DNA of 64,000 bases from Helichrysum umbraculigerum (lineage: Eukaryota > Streptophyta > Magnoliopsida > Asterales > Asteraceae). Where the stretch lies: positions 154,694,759-154,758,758 of the forward strand of contig CATIUR010000003.1 of the NCBI GenBank assembly GCA_949592205.1, read 5' to 3'. Every line of letters begins with the position of its first letter. Within the stretch, counting starts at the first letter, position 1. Positions 1 through 9,778 of the stretch are shown here, in pieces. The position numbers were made by a program, and so were the translations under genes. A model generated the notes under the pieces. It did not search any database. It was not told the DNA's origin and saw only the letters and a program-made list of their open reading frames with translations.

Positions 1-2015
1 TCAATCTATCGACAATTACCCAAATCATATCATTACCCTTAACAGTTCGGGGTAATTTGGTCACAAAATCCATGGTAATATGTTCCCATTTCCACTCGGG
101 AATCTCGAGTTGCTTCAAAGCTCCATACGGTTTCTGATGCTCGGTCTTTACTTGAGAGCAAATATGGCAAGATTCAACAATTCGAGCGACATCCAACTTC
201 AAAGTAGGCCACCAATACAATGGTTTTAAATCTTGATACATTTTGGTGCTTCCGGGATGAATCGACAATCTGGATTTATGAGCCTCTATTAATATCACAT
301 CCCGAAGTCCACCAAACAATGGGACCCAAACACGAGACTGAAATGTTTTTAATCCACGAGAATCTTCTACCAAATAATCCTTCCTTTTAAGCATGATTTC
401 TGATTTCAAGTGATGATCCAATAGGGCCTCCATCTGAGCCAATTTCAATTTATCCATCAAGTCTGAAGAGATTTCCAAACGCATTAAACAAACCCTTTCA
501 GATTTACCCTTTCGGCTAAGCGCATCCGCCACCACATTTGCCTTACCCGGATGGTATCGAATCTCGCAATCATAATCCTTAATCAACTCTAACCATCGTC
601 TTTGCCTCATGTTAAGTTCTTTTTGAGTAAACATATATTGAAGGCTCTTGTGGTCCGTACAAATAACGCATTTGGTTCCATACAGGTAATGTCTCCAAAT
701 CTTTAAGGCAAAAACCACAGCTGCAAGTTCCAAGTCATGGGTAGGATAGTTAATCTCATGAGGTTTCAACTGACGTGAAGCATAGGCAATAACACGGTCT
801 CGTTGCATCAAAACACAACCTAAACCCGCATGTGAAGCATCACAATATACAATAAAATCCTCGGATCCGTCAGGTAAAGCTAAAACCGGAGCCTGACACA
901 ACAACTGTTTCAAGGTCTGAAAAGCCGATTCCTGTTGATCACCCCACAGAAATTTCACATCCTTACGAGTTAATTTAGTCAAAGAACCTGCAATCTTGGA
1001 GAAATCTTTAATAAATTTTCTGTAATAGCCTGCCAAACCCAGAAAACTCTTGATCTCTGACGGAGATTTAGGTGATTGCCAATTCATGACAGCCTCAATT
1101 TTAGATGGATCCACTTTAACCCCATCCTTACAAATGATGTGCCCCAAAAACTGAACTTCACGAAGCCAAAATTCACATTTCGAAAACTTAGCATACAATT
1201 TCTCCTTTCTCAAGGTATCAAGAACTAAACGCAAATGTATTTCATGATCGGATTCAGATTTAGAATAAACTAAAATATCATCAATGAATACAATGACAAA
1301 TTTATCGAGAAAAGGCCTACAAACCCTGTTCATCAAATCCATGAAAATTGCTGGAGCATTAGTCAACCCAAAAGGCATAACAAGAAATTCATAATGACCA
1401 TAGCGAGTGCGAAAAGCTGTCTTAGGGATATCCTCCCCACAAACCCGGACTTGGTGATAACCCGATCTCAAGTCTATCTTAGAGAAAAACGAAGACCCTT
1501 GCAATTGATCAAACAATTCATCTATTCGGGGCAAAGGATACTTATTCTTTACGGTCCTCTTATTCAATTCTCTATAATCAATACACATACGAAAAGTGTC
1601 ATCTTTCTTTTTAACAAATAACACAGGAGCACCCCAAGGAGAAGAACTGGGTCTAACAAAACCCTTATCTAATAATTCCTGAATTTGATTCATCATTTCA
1701 CGGATTTCGGAGGGAGCTAATCTATAAGGTGCCTTAGCTACCGGAGTAGAACCAGGAATTAACTCAATTTTATATTCTACTTCTCTAACCGGAGGTAAAC
1801 CAGGCAATTCATCAGGGAAAACATCCGAATACTCAGAAACAACTCGGACATTACTAATGGCTTTCTTTTCTAGCTTAGCATCGACAACATAGGCTAAATA
1901 AGAATCACACCCTTTAGCTAGAGATTTTCTAGCTTTCATCATAGAGATCAAAGGTATACTACCCCTCTCCCTTTCCCCTCGAGCCACGACATATGACTCG
2001 TCTGAGATTGGGATT
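1..2015 (-). CDS. pol: gypsy pol: reverse transcriptase, RNase H and start of integrase (partial, open to window edge)
   Basis: Reading the minus strand downward from about 2015, one frame stays open to position 1. It shows, in order, the start of the RT domain (PVREVEYKIELIPGSTPVAK), the RT motifs CIDYRELN, DLRSGYHQV, MPFGLTNAP and FIDDILVYS, then RNase H with YCDASHAGLGCVL, CTDHKSLQYMF and VADALSRK. The integrase zinc finger follows (HKSRLSIHPG through CHICSQVK), and the frame reaches the first integrase catalytic Asp (TMDFVTKLP) and WVIVDRL at the edge. The enzymes copy element RNA into DNA and insert it. The frame differs by one from the upstream protease frame. A run of six T at 2012-2017 (A in the element strand) is the likely one-base insertion. 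I saw no internal stop in this part. Confidence 0.85.
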
Positions 2016-2816
2016 TTTTATCAGCTTCTTATGACAATCTATATGGGCTTTATTACGACTCAACCAATCCATGCCTAACACAACATCAAACCCATGAATA
2101 GGCATCAGTAGAAAATAAGTAGGAAAACTATGACCCTCAATCAAAATACTAGCTCCTGTCACCGATGTGGTAACCGAAACTAACTTTCCATCCGCTACCT
2201 CGACCTCAATAGGTTTTGGAATACATGTAGGTGTCAATTTAAGTCTATCACAGAACAGCAAGGACATAAAGGAACAATTTGCCCCCGAATCAAATAAGGC
2301 GCGTGCCGGTACTGAATTAATAAGAAAAGTACCAGTTATGACGTCCTCAGCTACCACAGCTTCATCCACGGTCATTCGAAAAGCCAGACCAGTTGGAGCT
2401 GGAGGATTCTTTCTTTTCTGGCCAGAAGATGATGCTGACCCTCCGACCGTTCCCGATTTTTGCTTTCCAGCCTCAGGACACGCACTCGAACGATGTCCTT
2501 CCTTGCGACAATTCCAACACACTGGCTTAGGAAAAGGGCAATCCTTGATGTCATGACCGAACTGACCACACTTAATACACCTAGCAGTCTGAGGTGTACA
2601 ATGTCCCGTGTGCCTAGACTTGCAATTCTGGCACCAATTTGATCTATCCACTGAACCACCAACAACATTCGGTTTACGGTTATTATTATTACCTTGCCAT
2701 TTCTTCTTCCCCTGACCTGACGTAGATTCACCTTTGGGTTTCATTGGGGACTTGTCTTTAATTTCTAAATCATGAGCTCTAATATCGCCGTCCACAGAAC
2801 GAGCCAAATCAAAAGC
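1959..2816 (-). pseudogene. gag-pr: gypsy gag C-terminus (CCHC knuckles) and aspartic protease, frameshifted
   Basis: This is the gag-protease part of the minus-strand gypsy ORF. It carries three Cys/His clusters (CQNCKSRHTGHC, CIKCGQFGHDIKDC, CWNCRKEGHRSSAC); the latter two are canonical CCHC knuckles for RNA binding. The retroviral-type protease follows, with active site LFDSGANCSFMS and flap-side motif VVLGMDWLS. Its upstream end is cut at 2816 by the insertion at 2822, and the frame resumes at 5391 with the same gag (DLNQ then AFDLARSV). It runs into an out-of-frame tail and stops at 1959 because of the A-run frameshift near 2012-2017, so this copy cannot make a continuous Gag-Pol. Codons upstream of 2822 in this frame belong to the inserted LTR and are not gag. 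Confidence 0.85.
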
Positions 2817-2821
2817 TTGGT

Positions 2822-3209
2822 TGTTAGGATTTATTAATTTGATGAGACAAAATAAAAGATGCAAGTTGAGGGACTAAAGATGAATTGTTTTATTTTAATT
2901 AGTCTTCTAGTATAATTATGATTTCTTGTAACCCTAAAGATCTCTATTATATAAAGAGACATAGGGACGTAGGTTTTGGTGTGCACACATAATGTAGACG
3001 TCTAAGGGTTTGTTTAGCCTCAAGATCAAGGTTTCTTGATCCTGTTATATTTGTATAATCGTTCTATCATGATCAAATAGAATTGAGGCTTTTTGTTATG
3101 ATAACTTTGATGTTATTGTTCTATTCCGCTGCATATTATTATCTTTGTTATCATTGATCCTAGATTAGATCTAAACAATCTAGAGCTAGATCGTTATTAG
3201 CTTTTCACA
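2822..3209 (+). repeat. 5' LTR of the small non-coding element
   Basis: The LTR is 388 bp, TG...CA, with a TATA box (TATATAAA) at 2948-2955, so transcription would start near 2980. It is followed after two bases by TGGTATCAGAGC (3212-3223), which matches the tRNA-iMet-type primer site used by most plant LTR elements. Confidence 0.92.
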
Positions 3210-3830
3210 ATTGGTATCAGAGCAAGGTGGCTCGTGATCTAGGATCTACAAGTTTTACAAGCAAGAGAAGCCGTATCGAAGAAACCCTAGAAGATTGCAA
3301 GAAAAATTCGTAATTCGTCACTTTCTGCACAGCCATGGTAAAAAAATTCGGATCTCCTTCGTTAACCGTTAGATTGTCGTGAAATTTGAACTGTAGGTTC
3401 TTAACATATAGGCGCACATTCCTACCAAAGGAATTTTTGATCTGAGCTTTTAATAAAGAGATATTCATTGTCGAAATTGGTTGCTGAAAGTTTAGGGTTT
3501 TTCAAAACGGCAGAAGTAAAACGATCACTGTGTCTTCGTTATCCAATGAAAGTTTATGATTTTTGGATATGTTATAGAAGACATATGTTTCTACATTGTG
3601 TAAAATTTTCGTTGTGATTGGATGTTTCTACTTAGAGATATTCAAATTCGAATTTGCTGCAGTAGGTTTATGGTTTCTTTCGTGCAACTGAAGTCAGAAA
3701 ATTACTGTAGATTCGTTAACCATTGGATCGACTTGATTTTTGGATATGTGGTTAATGAAACAATGATCGACTTCGTGTAAAAATTTGAGCATGATCAGAT
3801 ACGTCATCAGAGAGATATATAATTCTGAAG

Positions 3831-4137
3831 TTGCTGCCACTGTTAGTTACATGTGCTAGCCACTGCTCAGCCACTGTTAGCACAAAGTGTCCCGCTGCTA
3901 GTACAAGCTTGCCTCTGCTAGTACAACATTGCCTCTGTCAGTACAGGCTTACCCCTGTTAGTATAAGCTTGCCACTGTTAGTACAAGCTTGCCACTGCTA
4001 TCACAAAATCCTACCGCTGCTAATACATAGTAACCACTGTTCGGTATAGCCACTGTTAGTAGTTGCCACTGCTAGTTAGTAGTTGCCACTGTTAATATAA
4101 TTTTGCCACTGTTGGGGTATCGATTACCACTGTTAGT
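3831..4137 (+). repeat. 20-bp-phased array of the word CCACTGYTAG
   Basis: Sixteen copies of a word of the form SCNCTGYYAG lie on the plus (sense) strand, with CTG starting at 3840, 3863, 3874, 3895, 3915, 3935, 3955, 3975, 3995, 4017, 4037, 4053, 4069, 4089, 4109 and 4130. Ten of the 15 steps are 20 or 21 bp. In the middle of the array the spacer is also conserved (GTACAAGCTTG). Elsewhere only the word is. A 72-codon ORF across the array is repeat sequence, not a gene. Confidence 0.9.
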
Positions 4138-4997
4138 CATTTTTCAAACACTAATGCGGAATTAGTGATACTCGTCATGGATGGTACTACATGGTTTTCG
4201 TTGCTATTATTGGATGGTTATCCGTATAGTTCTTATGGTTACTTTGGATCTCGAATGGGATTGTTTTTCATAACAATCTATTCTGATTGATTTAATGGCT
4301 TGTTTTTAAGATGATTTGAAGATTTGATTACGAAGAAGATTGATTATAGCTTATTTGATATTGTAGTTGAGTTTGACAGCTATGTATCTTATCATATCTC
4401 AAAGCGGTGGATGAAGAGCTTCGAAGATAACTTGTTTGGTTTGTATGGGACGACGAAGACTTGACAAATCTAGCAAACGTGTGAGATTAAACTTATGATG
4501 CTCAATGCTCACATTTGCTATCACTTGAAAGAGTTTTGGTATGCTCAGTGACTTATGTTGGAAAAATAAGGATTTTTGTCAAAGAGATTGCGGTCTACTT
4601 ATACATTGGATTATAAGTTCGACGTCGTGGATAGTACAAGATATAAGGTACAAGTTTGGAAGATTTAACTTCTTTATTAAGTTTGTTATACTCTATTTTC
4701 TTCACCGACCAGTAATCATTACATAGAGCCAATCGGATTTCGAGATTCAAGAGATGGTGAACATATTTTAAGGGGAAGCTTACTGTTTAATGTTTCATCA
4801 TCTACATGTAACACTTGAGGGGAAGTGTTTACAAGTTGCAAAAGACCCCTATTGGATTATGACAAAAAGGGGAAGAAGAATTTGAAGATTCAGATTTGCA
4901 ACTTATCGCAAGGCATGATATGATTACAAGAAATCAAGAGTTAAGGGGAAGTTTTGCAAGAAGATCGATATTTTGTCATCATCAAATAGGGGAAGAT

Positions 4998-5385
4998 TGT
5001 TAGGATTTATTAATTTGATGAGACAAAATAAAAGATGCAAGTTGAGGGACTAAAGATGAATTGTTTTATTTTAATTAGTCTTCTAGTATAATTATGATTT
5101 CTTGTAACCTTAAAGATCTCTATTATATAAAGAGACATAGGGACGTAGGTTTTGGTGTGCACACATAATGTAGACGTCTAAGGGTTTGTTTAGCCTCAAG
5201 ATCAAGGTTTCTTGATCCTGTTATATTTGTATAATCGTTCTATCATGATCAAATAGAATTGAGGCTTTTTGTTATGATAACTTTGATGTTATTGTTCTAT
5301 TCCGCTGCATATTATTATCTTTGTTATCATTGATCCTAGATTAGATCTAAACAATCTAGAGCTAGATCGTTATTAGCTTTTCACA
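4998..5385 (+). repeat. 3' LTR of the small non-coding element
   Basis: The sequence is 388 bp and virtually identical to the 5' LTR, with TATATAAA at 5124-5131. It ends at TTTTCACA and is followed by the TSD copy TTGGT (5386-5390). The 850 bp between the word array and this LTR (4138-4997) has no coding potential that I can recognise. Confidence 0.92.
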
Positions 5386-5390
5386 TTGGT

Positions 5391-6228
5391 TAAGATCGCA
5401 TGCAAGTCTCACAGTAGTCCGATAAGTATGGGGTAACATTCCAACAAAATGGTCAATCTTTGTCCTTTCATCCGGTACCCATTGATGTACAAATCTCAAC
5501 TTATCGCTAAACTGGGAGATAAGGTCCTCCATAGTCATACTATCAGTCAATTGCATATCCAAGAATTCACGCCTAATGCGAGTCATATCGTATCCGGAAC
5601 AATACTTCTTACAAACCGCGTTATGAAAATCAGACCATGTAATGGAAGCTTTTTGCTGAGGTGTTAAATGAGATGTGATAGAATCCCACCATCCCATTGC
5701 CGGACCCTTTAACAGTTGCACTGCATAAGTTACCTTGATCTCATCCTCACATCGGCAAACCTCAAATTTTCTCTCGACATCCCTTAACCAATCCATGGTC
5801 ACAGAAGGATTTGTACTCCCAAAGAAATCTGAAGGTCCACTAGACTTAAAAGTCTTAAATGAACATAATTTTTGCTGAGATGGAGGAGGAAATACCGGAA
5901 ACTGAAATCCCGAGGGTCCTGGAGAAGAAAAAGGAGCTGATATCTGATAGGAAGTAGGCGGTGGCATAGAAAACTGTGATGTCACCAACGGAGGTGTAAT
6001 CGTGCTAACAGCCGGAATCTGCCGGGATGTTCTAGCTTGTTGCTCATATAACTCCTTATATTTGTTTAACTCATCCTCTAAATACAAAGTGTACTCATCA
6101 CGGCTCAATTCACTTGCAGGGAGTGTAGTATTAGTCTGACCTTGGCTTTGAGACTGAATTTCTGGAGGAGAGTCTCTCGCTCCAGAAGCATTGATCGGGG
6201 TACTGGTTGGAGCGTTATTTTCTGCCAT
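5391..6228 (-). pseudogene. gag: gypsy gag N-terminus (Retrotrans_gag), cut by insertion
   Basis: The start is the ATG at 6228 (MAENNAPTS), about 160 bases downstream of the primer-binding site on the minus strand. The frame stays open a few codons upstream, but this ATG fits the family better. The protein begins with a Pro/Gln/Ser-rich segment and a short coiled region (DEYTLYLEDELNKYKELYEQQ). The gag core follows (FFGSTNPSVTMDWLRDVE, KGPAMGWWDS, ITWSDFHNAVCKKY, RIRREFLDMQL), which in the family forms the particle shell. It ends at the TSD of the small LTR element. The rest of gag continues in frame from 2816 downward, so before that insertion this part was intact. Confidence 0.85.
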
Positions 6229-6389
6229 ATCCTGTATCACAACACATCTCATAACCCGTTAATCGTTAGTACCTAGCAATACTAACCAAATCATATTCAC
6301 TAGCTCAATCCCCTTCCTTGGAATGTTTGACTAACACAAATAGATTTGGGATTGAACAATTAACCCATGTTCAATTCACCCAAACCTTT

Positions 6390-6401
6390 GCTCTGATACC
6401 A
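6390..6401 (-). other. Primer-binding site of the minus-strand gypsy element
   Basis: On the minus strand the sequence is TGGTATCAGAGC, four bases inside the LTR end (TGTTATA at 6411-6405). The LTR end reads TA rather than the usual CA, probably a point mutation. Confidence 0.8.
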
Positions 6402-6404
6402 ATT

Positions 6405-6516
6405 TATAACACCCGACCCGAAAATACAAGGATTTTTTTTTTTTTTATAAAGGAAGCGCAAGTTTAGATACAAAACATTGGATTGCATATTTACATTTCA
6501 AAATGGCAATCCAAAT
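6405..6516 (-). repeat. 5' LTR of the minus-strand gypsy element, 3' terminal 112 bp
   Basis: This is the last part of the LTR (U5 side), separated from the remaining 2,003 bp at 17580-19582 by the SIRE insertion. The CAAAT at 6512-6516 is one copy of the SIRE target-site duplication. It contains a T-run at 6427-6446. Confidence 0.85.
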
Positions 6517-7064
6517 TGTTGAGAACTGAGACACTGCTAGATTTGCTCAGAATACAAGTATTGTGCCGCTGTTAGAAGTACTACCACTGTTAGTAGTTGC
6601 CACTGCTAGTTAGTAGCTGCCGCTGTCAAGTAGTTTGTCTAACAGTGCCACTGTTAGTGTGTAGTTTGTATTTTGTATTAAGTACTCAACCACTGTTGAT
6701 AATATACGAGTACTACCCCTGTTAGTGATATAGATAACCACTGTTGGTTAGATATAGTTGAATAGAGAGAATTATGGAATAGATATGATTCCATAATAGT
6801 TTGATTCTGTAAAGGACTCTATATGTTATAAATAGAGATCCTGTAAAACCCTAGAGGGTGACGAATTCATTCTAGTTATTAGCTTCAAGGTTGTAAACCC
6901 TAACACAAATTGTGTGTTCGTATTATTGTTAATAATATTGAAGCTTTTGGTTAGATATTCTGTTATATACAAGTTTGTTCTTCAAGTTATTAATAAACTA
7001 TTCCGCAAGCTTATTAATAATCAATCAAAGTAATACATACTAAGATCTCTAGCTGGGATCATCA
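6517..7064 (+). repeat. 5' LTR of the SIRE element
   Basis: The LTR is 548 bp with TATAAATA at 6827-6834. The U3 part (6532-6745) carries nine copies of the word CNCTGYTAG on the sense strand and one perfect inverted repeat at 6639-6657 (eight-base arms around GCC). Confidence 0.95.
6827..6834 (+). promoter_or_regulatory. TATA box of the SIRE LTR promoter
   Basis: TATAAATA, with transcription expected about 30 bp downstream. The identical site in the 3' LTR is at 17337-17344. Confidence 0.6.
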
Positions 7065-7066
7065 AG

Positions 7067-7078
7067 TGGTATCAGAGC
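7067..7078 (+). other. SIRE primer-binding site
   Basis: TGGTATCAGAGC two bases after the 5' LTR. This is the plant tRNA-iMet-type primer site for minus-strand DNA synthesis. Confidence 0.88.
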
Positions 7079-7141
7079 TTGGTATTACTTTGATCTTGAA
7101 GAAGGTAATTAAATTTTGCAGCTTTTTCAACAAACAACAAC

Positions 7142-9778
7142 ATGTCTACTGAAACAATGGAAGGTATTCAAGCTACAAAAATCCCCATGCTCAAACCCGA
7201 TGAGTTTGAGCTATGGCAGACTAGGATTAGACAATACATGTTGCTGACTGATTATATGATGTGGGAGGTGGTTACTAATGGACCAGTTTATACTAAGGAT
7301 GCAGATGGTAAAAAGGAAGAAAGACCACCACCAAAGACTGATGCAGAGAGAAAAGAAAGAGCAACAGAGTGGAAGGCATTAAGTACTCTACTTTTGTCTA
7401 TTCCTAATGAGTATCAAAGGAAGTTTGAAAACTGTGAAGATGCTCAGGTTCTTATGCAAGCAATTGTTAAGAGATTTGGTGGTAATGATAACACCAAGAA
7501 GAATAAGAGATCTCTTCTCAAACAACAGTTTGAAAACTTTGCAGGTGTAAAGTCTGAAACTCTGACTCAGACTTTTGATAGATTTCAAAAGCTTGTGGGT
7601 GATCTTGAGAATCACAATGTTAAGGTTGATAAAGATGATTTGAATAGGAAGTTTCTAAGATCATTAGGCACAGATTGGAATATGTATACTGTGGGACTTA
7701 GACAAAGTGCAGATCTTGAAGAAAAGGAGATTGAAGATCTATACAATGATCTGAGGAACTTTGAGCCTGAGGTGATGGCTCTGAAACAGTCCAATAGTAG
7801 CTCTAACAATGCTGCTTTTGTGTCTGTTGGTGAATCTGGTAGCTGTAGCACATCTGGTGCTAATGATAATATCTTGGAAGCCTTCTTTGCGAGTCATGTT
7901 AATTCATCATTAACAACAGAGGATTTGGAACAGGTTAATGAAGAAGATCTTGAAGAGATGGATTTGAGATGGCAGATGGCTATGATTACTATCCGGGCAA
8001 AAAGGTTTATGCAGAGGTCTGGGAACAGAAACTTCACTTACAAGAGAGATGGTGTAGCTGGATTTGACAAGAGCAAGGTGGAGTGCTTCAACTGTCACAA
8101 GATGGGACACTTTGCTAGAGAATGCAAGAGCACACAGGCTGGAGGATCTCAGAATGGTATTATGAGAAATAGTTCTGCTCCACAAAGAAGATTGGTACCT
8201 GTTCAGAACACCACTTCTGATTCATTGGTTGCACAAGATGGGATGGGAGGATTTGACTGGAGTGACCAAGAAGAGCTTGTAGTTCAGAATCAAGCTTTGA
8301 TGGCTGTCACAGAAGAACCAGAGCCTTCAGACATTCCATATGAGGTACAATCTAAATTATGTTCTCCTGCATGTAAGAAAATGGTTAAATTTTATAGGGA
8401 TCATAATCTGGTTGTGTGTAATGAATTAAAAGCTTGTGTGGAAAAGAGTCAACATTCAACTTTAGCCATTGAAAACTTAGAAAGACAGATAAAAGCTTTT
8501 GAAAAGAATGAATCACAATTTCACTTAGATATTAAATATCTGAATTGGGAAAAGAAAGCTTTACAAACAAAAGTTGATATGCTAAGTGCAAAGTTGGCTG
8601 AGGCAATTTCTGATAAAGAGTCAATAAAATTGAAAGTTGATGAATTGGAAAATGCTTCAAAAGGTGTTCAAAACTTAATCAAGTCTCAAATTCATGATAA
8701 ATTAAAACTTGGATTAGGTTACAACCTTAATGCTGTACCCCCACCTTATAATCATACTTACTTCCCATCTAAGCTTGAGTTTGACTTAGAAAAACTTAAG
8801 GTAGGTGTGTCTGAGGAGGTTAAAAAGGTAGATCCAGTTGTTAATTGTGCTGATAATGTGAATTTTGATAAAGTTGAGGTATCTGATTGGACTGAGGAAG
8901 ATGAGAGTGATAGTGATAGCTCATCTAGTGGTAATTCTGTGGATGATTGTGTTAAGCCTATTACTGGTCTAGTTTCTGAACTAAATAGTACTAAACTAGA
9001 AGAGGGTAAAAAGATGTTTGTTGAGAAGGCAAAGGCTCAGTTAGATCAAGTTAGAAAATCCAATAAATCTAGATCTGGTTTAGGTTATGTGCACAAAAGA
9101 GTTAATCCTGAATCAAAAGATAAGTCAAAAGATAAATCTGAATGTGAAAAGTGTGCATGTAAATCAAACAGGTCTGATTTAATTTCTGCAAATAATGCAA
9201 ATAGATCCATTTCCAGGGGTAATCAGAGAAATTGGAACCAATTGGTTTCACAAAGGTTGGGTAATGGGTTTGAATGTATGAAAAGAAAGGCATGTTATAT
9301 ATGTGGCAGGTACAACCATACTCAACAGGACTGTTACTTCAATCCTAATAATAATAGGAACAGAGGTACAAGTCCATTGTTGAAAAACAAGCCAAACAGA
9401 GGCAAGGCTGCAACCACTGTTAATGATGCAGCAGTGCCACTGTATAAGGCTAACAGAGGCATGAACAGAACAGGGGAAGGCTTGGCCACTGCTAGGCATG
9501 CTACCTCTGCTAGTGTTAAGCATTCCAAAAGAATGTTTACACCAAGTAGAGCTACCACTGCCAGGCTTATCAATACCAATTTGAAAGTGACCACTGTTAA
9601 GCTTATTGCCCCTGTTAGGTCAAAAATTGATTGTTTTTGGAGACATAAAAATGAGTGTAAATCTGAAGTGTCCAAAACCAATGCAGCACTGAGATCAATC
9701 ACTGTCAAAAGGGTTGATGTCAAAGGTGCTCATGGGAAACCCAAAGCCAAATTGGTTTGGGTTCCCAAGAAAAACTAA
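7142..9778 (+). CDS. gag: SIRE Gag with two CCHC knuckles and a coiled coil
   Basis: The protein is 878 aa from ATG at 7142, the first ATG after the PBS. Residues about 10-215 form the copia Gag core (IPMLKPDEFELWQTRIRQYM, AQVLMQAIVKRFGG, LNRKFLRSLGTDW). A first zinc knuckle lies near residue 315 (CFNCHKMGHFAREC) and a second near 717 (CYICGRYNHTQQDC). Between them residues about 430-520 form a long charged coiled coil. The tail is basic and Thr/Ala-rich, and its DNA carries the word CCACTGYTA seven times (9415-9617). Gag makes the particle and binds RNA. Two knuckles and 878 aa are long for copia but fit SIRE. The frame ends TAA at 9776-9778, overlapping the pol frame by 61 nt, so Pol needs a minus-one shift or splicing. 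Confidence 0.92.
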   Translation: MSTETMEGIQATKIPMLKPDEFELWQTRIRQYMLLTDYMMWEVVTNGPVYTKDADGKKEERPPPKTDAERKERATEWKALSTLLLSIPNEYQRKFENCEDAQVLMQAIVKRFGGNDNTKKNKRSLLKQQFENFAGVKSETLTQTFDRFQKLVGDLENHNVKVDKDDLNRKFLRSLGTDWNMYTVGLRQSADLEEKEIEDLYNDLRNFEPEVMALKQSNSSSNNAAFVSVGESGSCSTSGANDNILEAFFASHVNSSLTTEDLEQVNEEDLEEMDLRWQMAMITIRAKRFMQRSGNRNFTYKRDGVAGFDKSKVECFNCHKMGHFARECKSTQAGGSQNGIMRNSSAPQRRLVPVQNTTSDSLVAQDGMGGFDWSDQEELVVQNQALMAVTEEPEPSDIPYEVQSKLCSPACKKMVKFYRDHNLVVCNELKACVEKSQHSTLAIENLERQIKAFEKNESQFHLDIKYLNWEKKALQTKVDMLSAKLAEAISDKESIKLKVDELENASKGVQNLIKSQIHDKLKLGLGYNLNAVPPPYNHTYFPSKLEFDLEKLKVGVSEEVKKVDPVVNCADNVNFDKVEVSDWTEEDESDSDSSSSGNSVDDCVKPITGLVSELNSTKLEEGKKMFVEKAKAQLDQVRKSNKSRSGLGYVHKRVNPESKDKSKDKSECEKCACKSNRSDLISANNANRSISRGNQRNWNQLVSQRLGNGFECMKRKACYICGRYNHTQQDCYFNPNNNRNRGTSPLLKNKPNRGKAATTVNDAAVPLYKANRGMNRTGEGLATARHATSASVKHSKRMFTPSRATTARLINTNLKVTTVKLIAPVRSKIDCFWRHKNECKSEVSKTNAALRSITVKRVDVKGAHGKPKAKLVWVPKKN

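Larger units (their letters stand above)
2822..5385 (+). mobile_element. Small non-coding LTR retrotransposon (LARD/TRIM-like), complete with TSD
   Basis: The element is 2,564 bp with two 388-bp LTRs (2822-3209 and 4998-5385) that begin TGTTAGGATT and end TTTTCACA. I noted one difference between them (C/T near 2934 and 5110), so the insertion is recent. TSD TTGGT flanks it at 2817-2821 and 5386-5390. A primer-binding site TGGTATCAGAGC (3212-3223) and a purine tract AGGGGAAGAT just before the 3' LTR show plus orientation. The 1.8-kb internal region has no gag or pol. Instead it holds a word array at 3831-4137. The purine tract and PBS style resemble Ty1/copia. It must depend on proteins from another element. 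It disrupts the gag of the minus-strand gypsy element. Confidence 0.92.

Noticed and set aside
3831..4137. CRISPR-like periodic array
   Set aside because: The period is only 20 bp with no spacer-length unique sequence, and it lies inside a plant LTR element.
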